19,544 nt of DNA, from contig JBFICP010000030.1 of NCBI GenBank assembly GCA_041581935.1, positions 1 through 19,544 on the forward strand. Reading direction: 5' to 3'. Shown here piece by piece: positions 14,144-19,544 of this stretch. Position 1 is the first letter of the stretch, and every line of letters begins with the position of its first letter. Origin of the DNA: JAABYT01 sp041581935 (GTDB lineage: Bacteria; Pseudomonadota; Gammaproteobacteria; HK1). The notes below the pieces were generated by a model. It did not search any database, was not told the DNA's origin, and saw only the letters and a list, made by a program, of their open reading frames with translations. A program made the position numbers and the translations under genes.

Positions 14144-15124
14144 TCACCGCTCGAGCAAAGCATCGACGAACTCGCCGGCATGGAAGACCCGCAGATCCTC
14201 CGCCCCCTCTCCCACGCCCACGAAGCGGATCGGAATGCCGAGTTCCTCGGCGATGGCGAAGACGATACCGCCCTTGGCGGTACCGTCGAGCTTGGTGAGC
14301 GTGATGCCGCTCACGGCGACGGCGGCATGAAATTGCCGCGCCTGGGCCAGCGCGTTTTGCCCCATGCTCGCATCGATGACCAGCATGGTCTCGTGGGGCG
14401 CCGCCGGATCGAGTTTTGTGAGCACGCGCACCACTTTCTTCAGCTCTTCCATGAGTCCTTCCTGAGTATGCAGTCGCCCCGCGGTGTCGGCGATGAGCAC
14501 GTCGGTGCGACGTGCCGCTGCCGATTGCAACGCATCGAAAATCACCGATGCGGCGTCGGCTCCCGAGTGCTGGGCCACCACCGGCACGTCGTTGCGTTTG
14601 CCCCAGGCCTGTAGTTGCTCGATGGCGGCGGCTCTGAACGTGTCACCGGCCGCCAGCATCACCGAATGGCCCTGGCTGCGGAACAACCTCGCCAGCTTGC
14701 CGATGGTCGTCGTCTTGCCCGTACCATTCACTCCCACCATCAGCACCACAAACGGAGTCTCGCGCCCGGCGGGGATCTCGAGCGGACATGCCACCGGTTC
14801 GAGTACCGACAGCATGTCGCCGCGCAGAGTCGCCAGCAATGATTCCGGATCGGTAATTTCGCGCCGCGCCACCCGATGTCTCAAATCGGCAACGATGCGT
14901 TCACTCGCTCTGACGCCGACGTCACTCACGAGCAACGAGTTTTCGATGTCCTCGATGAGCGACTCGTCGATGGGCGCATCGGCGTCGAACAGCCGCGACA
15001 TGCCACCCAGCAGGGCGCCGCGGGTGCGCTTCAATGCGCCGGAAAGGCGACCGAAGAAGCCGGCGCGATCGCCCTCGTTGCCGGGATCGTTGGCAGTGGA
15101 TTTGCGCTTTCGTGATGACCACAT
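14144..15124 (-). CDS. ftsY: Signal recognition particle receptor FtsY
   Basis: SRP receptor GTPase that docks ribosome-SRP complexes at the membrane for co-translational insertion of proteins. It has 326 residues: a short N-terminal segment, the N domain (about 25-110) and the G domain with GVNGTGKT (131-138), DTFRAAAIEQL (161-171), DTAGR (213-217) and TKLDGTAKGG near 280. The long acidic A domain of E. coli FtsY (497 aa) is missing; the first 20 residues are basic and mixed. Short forms exist in many bacteria. First gene of the ftsYEX unit, divergent from rsmD. The ATG at 15124 has no strong ribosome site. Confidence 0.97.
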   Translation of the reverse strand: MWSSRKRKSTANDPGNEGDRAGFFGRLSGALKRTRGALLGGMSRLFDADAPIDESLIEDIENSLLVSDVGVRASERIVADLRHRVARREITDPESLLATLRGDMLSVLEPVACPLEIPAGRETPFVVLMVGVNGTGKTTTIGKLARLFRSQGHSVMLAAGDTFRAAAIEQLQAWGKRNDVPVVAQHSGADAASVIFDALQSAAARRTDVLIADTAGRLHTQEGLMEELKKVVRVLTKLDPAAPHETMLVIDASMGQNALAQARQFHAAVAVSGITLTKLDGTAKGGIVFAIAEELGIPIRFVGVGEGAEDLRVFHAGEFVDALLER

Positions 15125-15297
15125 GGAACGACGCGCCGCCGCAGCGACGCGACCTTGTCGGTTTCCTGGAATGAACGTGTCTGGCCCGCCGCCCGGGCCG
15201 CGCGCTATCCTACCATGTTTGCCGAACTCCGGGGTCCGGTCCGATTACCAGCGTTACAGGAAAAGTTCGCATCATCTCAGGGCGGTGGCGGCGTCGC

Positions 15298-15840
15298 GTG
15301 TTGCGCGTTCCAGACGTCGAGGGTCTCCGACCGACCCCCGATCGTGTCCGCGAAACCCTGTTCAACTGGCTCGCAGGGTCCATCGAGGGCGCCCGTTGCC
15401 TGGATCTGTACGCCGGTAGCGGCGCGCTCGGGTTCGAGGCCGCGTCGCGTGGAGCTGCCGAGGTCGTGCTGGTTGAGCGCGACGCGCGTGCCGTCGAGAC
15501 CATGCGCATCCAGGCTGGCGAGCTCGGTGCCGAGCAGGTCCGGGTGGTGCAGGCCGACGTGCGCCGCTGGTTGCAGGGTGAACCCACGGCGTTCGACATC
15601 GTATTCCTCGACCCGCCCTACGGGAGTGATGACATCGGCGAGGTGTGCAGCCGGCTCGAGCGGGGAGCGTGGCTCAATCCCGGCGCCCTGATCTATGTCG
15701 AATCGGGGAAGCCGGAAAAACGCGACGAGCGGGACGACGCGGCGAACGCCCTGCCGTTGCCCGCCACCTGGCAGATCCTGCGTCGCCAGAAGGCCGGCCG
15801 AGTGCGGTATCATCTGGCCGCAGCGGGTCGGGCGGCGTAG
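15298..15840 (+). CDS. rsmD: 16S rRNA (guanine966-N2)-methyltransferase RsmD, start uncertain
   Basis: SAM-dependent enzyme that methylates G966 of 16S rRNA. From GTG 15298 it has 180 residues with RPTPDRVRETLFNWL, SAM motif DLYAGSGALGFE (36-47) and catalytic DPPY (105-108). GTG 15298 is only the first canonical start: the same frame upstream codes for the conserved N-terminus GKVRIISGRWRRR (about 15259-15297) and stays open back to a stop at 15172, with no ATG, GTG or TTG. The real start may be a rare codon, for example ATC at 15271 with AGGAAAA upstream, or the sequence may carry a frameshift behind the ATG at 15215. Divergent from ftsY and upstream of coaD, the usual order. Confidence 0.92.
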   Translation: MLRVPDVEGLRPTPDRVRETLFNWLAGSIEGARCLDLYAGSGALGFEAASRGAAEVVLVERDARAVETMRIQAGELGAEQVRVVQADVRRWLQGEPTAFDIVFLDPPYGSDDIGEVCSRLERGAWLNPGALIYVESGKPEKRDERDDAANALPLPATWQILRRQKAGRVRYHLAAAGRAA

Positions 15841-15884
15841 ACGCCCGACCCGCACCGTTTTCACAACAGGTGCTGCGAGGGGCC

Positions 15885-16364
15885 ATGAACACTACCGCCA
15901 TCTATCCGGGGACCTTCGATCCCATCACCAACGGACACATGGACCTGCTGCAGCGCGCCCTGCGACATTTCGATCACGTCATTATCGCGGTCGCCGGCAG
16001 CACCGGTAAGAAAACCTGCTTCACGCTCGACGAGCGCGTGTCGTTGGCGCGCACCGCGCTGGAGCAGCTCGACCATGTTGAGGTGGTGGGATTCGACGGC
16101 TTGTTGGTCAAGTTCGCACGCGACAAGGGGGCGAGTGTGATCCTGCGTGGGCTGCGGGCGGTCTCGGACTTCGAGTACGAGTTTCAGCTTGCCAGCATGA
16201 ATCGCAAGTTGGCGCCGGATGTCGAAACCATGTTTCTTACGCCCGACGAAGGCTACAGCTTCATCTCGTCAAGTCTGGTTCGCGAAATTGCGGCGCTCGG
16301 CGGCGACGTTCGGCCGTTTGTGCACCCGGCGGTGAAAGCCGCTCTCAAGGAGCGACTCGGCTGA
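15885..16364 (+). CDS. coaD: Phosphopantetheine adenylyltransferase
   Basis: Penultimate enzyme of coenzyme A synthesis; it transfers AMP from ATP to 4'-phosphopantetheine. It has 159 residues, the usual length. The nucleotidyltransferase motif GTFDPITNGH (9-18), with the TxGH catalytic His, and the ATP-binding ISSSLVRE (127-134) are present, as is RGLR (88-91). ATG 15885 follows GAGGGG. It starts 44 bases after rsmD and is followed 21 bases later by the ferredoxin gene, matching the common rsmD-coaD-yfhL arrangement. Confidence 0.97.
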   Translation: MNTTAIYPGTFDPITNGHMDLLQRALRHFDHVIIAVAGSTGKKTCFTLDERVSLARTALEQLDHVEVVGFDGLLVKFARDKGASVILRGLRAVSDFEYEFQLASMNRKLAPDVETMFLTPDEGYSFISSSLVREIAALGGDVRPFVHPAVKAALKERLG

Positions 16365-16385
16365 GCGACGGGCGGAGGCAATCGT

Positions 16386-16646
16386 ATGGCTTTAATGATT
16401 ACCGACGTCTGCATCAACTGCGACGTCTGCGAGCCCGAATGCCCGAATGGCGCCATCTATCAGGGCGAGGAGATCTACGAGATCGATCCCCGGTTGTGCA
16501 CCGAGTGCGTCGGCCACTTCGACACACCACAGTGTGTCGAAGTGTGTCCCGTAGACTGTATTCCCATCAATCCCGAGCACGTGGAGACACGCGAGCAACT
16601 CCAGGCGAAGTACGAACGGCTTATGAGCGCAGGCGTCGACGACTGA
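16386..16646 (+). CDS. YfhL-type 2[4Fe-4S] ferredoxin
   Basis: Small electron carrier with two [4Fe-4S] clusters. It has 86 residues. Cluster motifs are Cys9, Cys12, Cys15 and Cys19 (CINCDVCEPECP) and Cys38, Cys41, Cys50 and Cys54, with the eight-residue spacing between the second and third Cys typical of the YfhL/Alvin ferredoxin group. The ribosome site GGAGG lies seven bases before ATG 16386. It closes the rightward rsmD-coaD unit and converges on the DUF3291 gene with 25 bases between, which include the palindrome AGCGGCCGCT (16647-16656) but no terminator I can see. Its physiological partner is not evident. Confidence 0.95.
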   Translation: MALMITDVCINCDVCEPECPNGAIYQGEEIYEIDPRLCTECVGHFDTPQCVEVCPVDCIPINPEHVETREQLQAKYERLMSAGVDD

Positions 16647-16671
16647 AGCGGCCGCTGTGCGCTGTGCGGGA

Positions 16672-17127
16672 TCAAACGCAATGGCCCGGCGGCGGAAATG
16701 TCCGTGCGAACGAGAACGCTTCCCGCGATGCGCCATGCGTTCTCAACTGCTCGAGCCTGTGCTCGGCCTCGGTCAGCGACGGGCGGTGACCCGCTGGCAC
16801 CCACCAGAGCACAAGATTTACCGCGCGACAGCTTTCGAACCATTCACGCCGCCGGCGCAGAAAAGCGGCGTGTCCCGCTCGGTACACGAAGCGACGAAGC
16901 GATTCGACATCCACCCACACTGACATGTTCACAATCACGTCGTCGCCGAAATGCCTGATTGCCGTCGCGTCACCCGCCGGTGTCTGGAGGCGCCAAAGAA
17001 ATCCCGGGGAGCGCTCGGCGAGCGCGTTGATGCGCTCGAGGTTCGCGACAAAGTCCGCCAGCTGAGGGGAATCAAGCGGTGCAAGCAACCGCGCCAGATT
17101 CAGCTGCGCGAGCTCGGGCGGTGACAT
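16672..17127 (-). CDS. DUF3291 domain-containing protein
   Basis: A 151-residue protein of the DUF3291 family, which has a dimeric alpha/beta-barrel look related to monooxygenase-like folds; no function is established. Family landmarks are ELAQLNLARLLAPLDSPQLA, INALAERSPGFLWRLQ, VNMSVWVDVESLRRFVYRAG and LWWVPAGHRPSLTEAEHRLE. No metal-binding cluster is visible. The ATG at 17127 is chosen on homology. A TTG at 17142, touching the stop codon of the preceding gene, would add five residues and couple the two genes. Last gene of the leftward accessory group. Confidence 0.85.
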   Translation of the reverse strand: MSPPELAQLNLARLLAPLDSPQLADFVANLERINALAERSPGFLWRLQTPAGDATAIRHFGDDVIVNMSVWVDVESLRRFVYRAGHAAFLRRRREWFESCRAVNLVLWWVPAGHRPSLTEAEHRLEQLRTHGASREAFSFARTFPPPGHCV

Positions 17128-17142
17128 CGGGTCTTTTTCCAA

Positions 17143-17463
17143 TCAGCGCGCGCAGTCGAGAAGGCCGCTCGAGGCGAGAAACGCCTTTACGTCGCCGCGA
17201 CCGCCGATTTCGAGGTATACCGGGCCATCTGCTGGGCTGAAGCACAGATTCATCTGGAGAAAGGCGCAGCAGCGGCGCTCGAGAGAGATTAGATCCAGAG
17301 CATCCCGGTACAACGACGGCTCACGTTTCAACTCAAACCGATAGCCTACCCCGGTCTCATGTGTTTCCGCGATACCATTGGCAATTCTCGCGGCAAGAGA
17401 CGATCTCCGCCCACGTTCCGCGCGTGTCAACGCATCGAGATTACAGGCGATGGCGGTGCGCAT
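17143..17463 (-). CDS. Small Cys-rich hypothetical protein
   Basis: I do not recognise a named family. The 106-residue protein is soluble, with a helical first half (LTRAERGRRSSLAARIANGI) and a conserved-looking core LISLERRCCAFLQMNLCF that carries Cys65, Cys66 and Cys74, then an EIGGRGDVKAFLASSGLL tail. Similar short bacterial proteins with an ERxCCxFL core exist, so it is probably real. The adjacent cysteines could bind metal or form a redox pair. The ATG at 17463 has GGAGG nine bases upstream; a GTG at 17469 overlaps the stop of the preceding gene (GTGA) and is the alternative. It sits between the GFA-type gene and the DUF3291 gene with no gap. Confidence 0.75.
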   Translation of the reverse strand: MRTAIACNLDALTRAERGRRSSLAARIANGIAETHETGVGYRFELKREPSLYRDALDLISLERRCCAFLQMNLCFSPADGPVYLEIGGRGDVKAFLASSGLLDCAR

Positions 17464-17465
17464 AC

Positions 17466-17900
17466 TCACGGGCCTCCGAATTTTATGGTGACATTCGCAA
17501 TCCAGTTTCCTTTGCGCCTCGCGAGTCGTTGTGCCACATTCTCCCCATCGAAATCAGCGGAGCTAGCGGCGAGTTCTGCCGAATCGACGTTTTCGAACGT
17601 GTTGACGTTGACGACGGCGTACACTGCATCGTCGATGGTGCTCGTGACGAACGGAACGACACCGCATCGACTGCAAACATGAAATTCCGCCGTCTCGGTA
17701 CCGAATACGTAGGTGTTCGCCCAGGTCGCATCGGCGATTCGTGCCACGAGTTGGGCGTCGGGATGCGAAGTGTAGACGCCCTCGTGCTTTCGACAGAACG
17801 TGCAGCCACAGGCACGCACTGCGATCGTGTCATCTGTGTTCGGCCACAGGAGCGTGTATTCGATATTTCCGCAATGGCATCTGCCCAAAATCGTGCGCAT
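17466..17900 (-). CDS. GFA family (CENP-V/GFA) zinc protein
   Basis: A 144-residue protein of the glutathione-dependent formaldehyde-activating (GFA/CENP-V) fold. All zinc-ligand cysteines are present: Cys8 and Cys10 (CHCG), Cys31, Cys33 and Cys36 (CGCTFC), and Cys76 and Cys79 (CSRCG). Family members are often annotated as formaldehyde-glutathione adduct enzymes, but that role is proven for very few, and no glutathione-dependent formaldehyde dehydrogenase gene lies nearby, so the substrate is unknown. The ATG at 17900 has AGGGA about nine bases upstream; a TTG at 17927 is less likely. It starts 47 bases after the M28 peptidase gene and is adjacent to the small Cys-rich gene. Confidence 0.88.
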   Translation of the reverse strand: MRTILGRCHCGNIEYTLLWPNTDDTIAVRACGCTFCRKHEGVYTSHPDAQLVARIADATWANTYVFGTETAEFHVCSRCGVVPFVTSTIDDAVYAVVNVNTFENVDSAELAASSADFDGENVAQRLARRKGNWIANVTIKFGGP

Positions 17901-17947
17901 GGCTTCGGTCCCTGTGTCGAATCGCAACGTTTACCGGTCTCGGGGCT

Positions 17948-18889
17948 TCAGTTTCGCGCCGCCAGCGCAAACAGCGAAGCATAAACTCCGTTGACAACCT
18001 CCCCCATTCGCCGGTAGTCGAGCGTGTCGGGCGTGTCGGCAGCCGTATGATAGTAGGGATTGCGTTCGAAAGCCGTGTCCGTGACCATTACGGCTCTTGC
18101 GCCCCTGGCCCAGTAGTTGCTGTGGTCCGAGAGCGTCACTCCGGGAACGATCGGCGCAAACGTCAGTGAGTGGGTGCGAATTGTCGCTGCGCCCATAAAG
18201 GCGGCTTTCATGGTGCGCACCACCGGAATTTCTTGAAACCGCCCGATGAGTGCGATGAAGTCGCCGCGGTCAGAGTACAGATGGCGAAGAAAAGGTAACG
18301 GGTAGTGCTGGCTTGCAGGCTCGTCACGGAAATAGCCGATCATTTCAAGAACAATGGCGAGCTCCGCGTTGGAACGCGCAGCATGGTGGTAGCTACCCAT
18401 GTCGCCGGTTCCGAAGTAAGGCGGTTCTTCGAGCGCAAATGCCACGAGCTCCACAGTGACCGACGGAGCCGCTGCCGCGAGCATGCGTGCGAGCTCGAGC
18501 AGGCCTGCAACACCGCTGGCGTTGTCGTCGGCACCCGGCAGCCCGGCGTAGGTATCGTAGTGAGCGCCGACGACGAGCCTTCGCGAGGAATTCCGCTCGA
18601 ACGACACAAGAACATTCTTGTACTCGATACCTGATACGTCGAAGAACTGATACTTCGGATCGCCGTATTTTCCGAACTCCGAGTACACGTAGGCAGCTGC
18701 CGCGGCGAGACTTTCGGCGTCATCGCCTCGATTGGGCAGCGTCTGTGAGAGCATACGAACGTGTTCCTCGAGACGATTCGGTGACGCCTTCTCGCCAGAC
18801 CAAGGTCGCGCCGCGACGAATGGCTGGGTGGCGATGAAGCAGACTGCCAGCAGCACCAGCGCGATGACGAATAGCCAGGTCATGAGCAT
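17948..18889 (-). CDS. Membrane-anchored M28 family zinc aminopeptidase
   Basis: Predicted metallopeptidase of family M28, acting outside the cytoplasm. It has 313 residues: an N-terminal signal anchor (about 2-26) and one catalytic domain. Di-zinc ligands and catalytic residues fit the family: His110 (GAHYDT), Asp121 (GADDNASG), the Glu154-Glu155 pair, Glu182 (LEMIGYF) and His281 (YYHTAADT). The ATG at 18889 is preceded by GGAGG nine bases upstream, which decides against an in-frame GTG at 18925 overlapping the DUF1801 gene. The substrate is unknown; M28 members include aminopeptidases and glutaminyl cyclase-like enzymes. Base composition is lower in GC than the left of the window. Confidence 0.92.
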   Translation of the reverse strand: MLMTWLFVIALVLLAVCFIATQPFVAARPWSGEKASPNRLEEHVRMLSQTLPNRGDDAESLAAAAAYVYSEFGKYGDPKYQFFDVSGIEYKNVLVSFERNSSRRLVVGAHYDTYAGLPGADDNASGVAGLLELARMLAAAAPSVTVELVAFALEEPPYFGTGDMGSYHHAARSNAELAIVLEMIGYFRDEPASQHYPLPFLRHLYSDRGDFIALIGRFQEIPVVRTMKAAFMGAATIRTHSLTFAPIVPGVTLSDHSNYWARGARAVMVTDTAFERNPYYHTAADTPDTLDYRRMGEVVNGVYASLFALAARN

Positions 18890-18915
18890 TCTCGAAAGCC
18901 TCCACGGTGCCGGCG

Positions 18916-19338
18916 TCAGGTGCACTCGTAGAGTTTCTTCATATCCGTGACCGATCGCGTTACAAGCTGGCGCAGTACCTTCTCATCGACATCCTCGAGC
19001 TTCTTAAGATACAGGCAGGACTTGCCAGTCGTGTATTTTCCGAGCTTTTTCAACAATGGCCGATAGCGAGTGAATCCGGGCATGATGTAAATCGTGAGAG
19101 CGTTTTTTCTCGGAGAAAAACCCGTCACCGGCCAATCGCCTTCACGGCCGCTTTTGTACTTGTAATGGTATGAGCCGAAACCAACGATGCTGGTGCCCCA
19201 CATCCTCGGTCTCTTTCGCGTCACTTGCTTCATGAGCGCGAGTAATTTGCGCGCGTCCCGACGCATTTGCTCGTCTTCGACAGCACTCACGAACGCGGAG
19301 ACGCTCGTGGCTGTCGGCTTTGTCTTGAGCTCCGCCAT
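18916..19338 (-). CDS. DUF1801 domain-containing protein
   Basis: A 140-residue protein of the DUF1801 (YdhG-like) family. It opens MAELKTKPTATSVSAFVSAV and has the family core RKRPRMWGTSIVGFGSYHYK, FSPRKNALTIYIMPGF and a Lys-rich GKYTTGKSCLYLKKLEDVD. No enzymatic motif is known; the family is widespread and uncharacterised. The protein is strongly basic. The ATG at 19338 fits the family start; its ribosome site is weak. The next gene (M28) starts 26 bases after its stop. The 71 bases upstream, up to the acetyltransferase stop, hold a 7 bp inverted repeat (CCTCGGC 19360-19366 with GCCGAGG 19400-19406). Confidence 0.88.
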   Translation of the reverse strand: MAELKTKPTATSVSAFVSAVEDEQMRRDARKLLALMKQVTRKRPRMWGTSIVGFGSYHYKYKSGREGDWPVTGFSPRKNALTIYIMPGFTRYRPLLKKLGKYTTGKSCLYLKKLEDVDEKVLRQLVTRSVTDMKKLYECT

Positions 19339-19409
19339 CTTCAGCGAGTTTGAAAGCAACCTCGGCGGCGAATCATTTCGATGTCGTTCAGACCGTTCGG
19401 CCGAGGCGC

Positions 19410-19544
19410 TCAGGTGGCGCTCGTGAGCGAAGAGCACCATAGATCTCGCGCCATGTACACGGCTTCTTCCACGCCGCTGTAGTAGCCGGGCACTCGCTTG
19501 ATACGGCGATATCCGAGAGCCTCGTAGAATGCCAGGGCCGCATC
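19410..19544 (-). CDS. GNAT acetyltransferase C-terminus, truncated by window edge
   Basis: The last 44 codons of a gene entering from the right. The peptide DAALAFYEALGYRRIKRVPG followed by YYSGVEEAVYMARDLW is the typical end of a GNAT N-acetyltransferase: the A-x-x-FYE-x-LGY segment after motif A, a Gly-Tyr-Tyr turn and a final Met-Arg strand. Substrate and start lie outside the window. The stop codon (TGA, plus-strand 19410-19412) is 71 bases before the DUF1801 start, so it may belong to the same leftward transcription unit. Confidence 0.8.
   Translation of the reverse strand, partial: DAALAFYEALGYRRIKRVPGYYSGVEEAVYMARDLWCSSLTSAT

Noticed and set aside
16647..16671. A bidirectional terminator between the ferredoxin and DUF3291 genes
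   Set aside because: AGCGGCCGCT is a palindrome without a loop and no T-run is present on either strand.
19339..19409. An integron attC-like site between the GNAT and DUF1801 genes
   Set aside because: There is a 7 bp inverted repeat with a 33-base loop, but no RYYYAAC/GTTRRRY core sites, no matching copies between the other genes, and the genes share tight operon-like spacing rather than cassette spacing.
1..19544. tRNA genes, CRISPR arrays, transposases, phage or defence genes
   Set aside because: No cloverleaf-like sequence, regularly spaced repeats, terminal inverted repeats with a transposase, or recognisable phage or defence proteins were seen on either strand.

Overview
The window looks like the chromosome of a high-GC gammaproteobacterium, probably a free-living aerobe. 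The evidence is a GyrB with the large insert in its C-terminal half, a RpoH with an intact RpoH box, the ftsY-ftsE-ftsX-rpoH block divergent from rsmD-coaD-yfhL, and an aa3-type cytochrome c oxidase operon with DUF2244, CtaG, SURF1 and CtaB. I cannot name the genus. Sampled lines in the cox operon are about 70% GC; sampled lines near the right end are about 42-53%. No tRNA, rRNA, CRISPR array, insertion sequence or prophage gene was found.

Left block (1-3940): the 3' nine tenths of gyrB, truncated by the window edge, converges on comF with a 67 bp overlap of their 3' ends. comF is divergent from bioC. The comF/bioC gap carries a near-palindromic LacI/GalR-type operator.

Central block (4113-11367): the respiratory operon. 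Order: DUF2244 protein, coxB, coxA, a 42-residue membrane protein, ctaG, coxC, a DUF2909 gene on the opposite strand, SURF1, a thioredoxin-like/SCO-like membrane protein, and ctaB (heme O synthase). CoxA and CoxB keep all metal ligands. CtaG delivers copper to CuB, SURF1 helps heme a insertion, and CtaB makes heme O. ctaA (heme A synthase) and a canonical sco gene, which usually belong to this cluster, are absent. A structured 135 bp gap lies where ctaA would be expected.

Conserved housekeeping block (11417-16646): rpoH, ftsX, ftsE and ftsY run leftward. rsmD, coaD and a YfhL-type ferredoxin run rightward. The ctaB/rpoH junction has a clear intrinsic terminator for rpoH and a second hairpin for ctaB. 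The rpoH leader has a two-copy direct repeat. rsmD has no ATG, GTG or TTG start in front of its conserved N-terminus.

Right block (16672-19544): six leftward genes with lower GC and tight spacing: a GNAT acetyltransferase fragment, a DUF1801 protein, a membrane-anchored M28 zinc peptidase, a GFA-type zinc protein, a small Cys-rich protein I cannot name, and a DUF3291 protein. This is the most accessory-looking part. I see no mobility gene or attachment site, and nothing in the window amounts to a clearly new system. The best leads are the missing ctaA, the rsmD start, the rpoH leader repeats and the coupled GFA/Cys-rich/DUF3291 trio.
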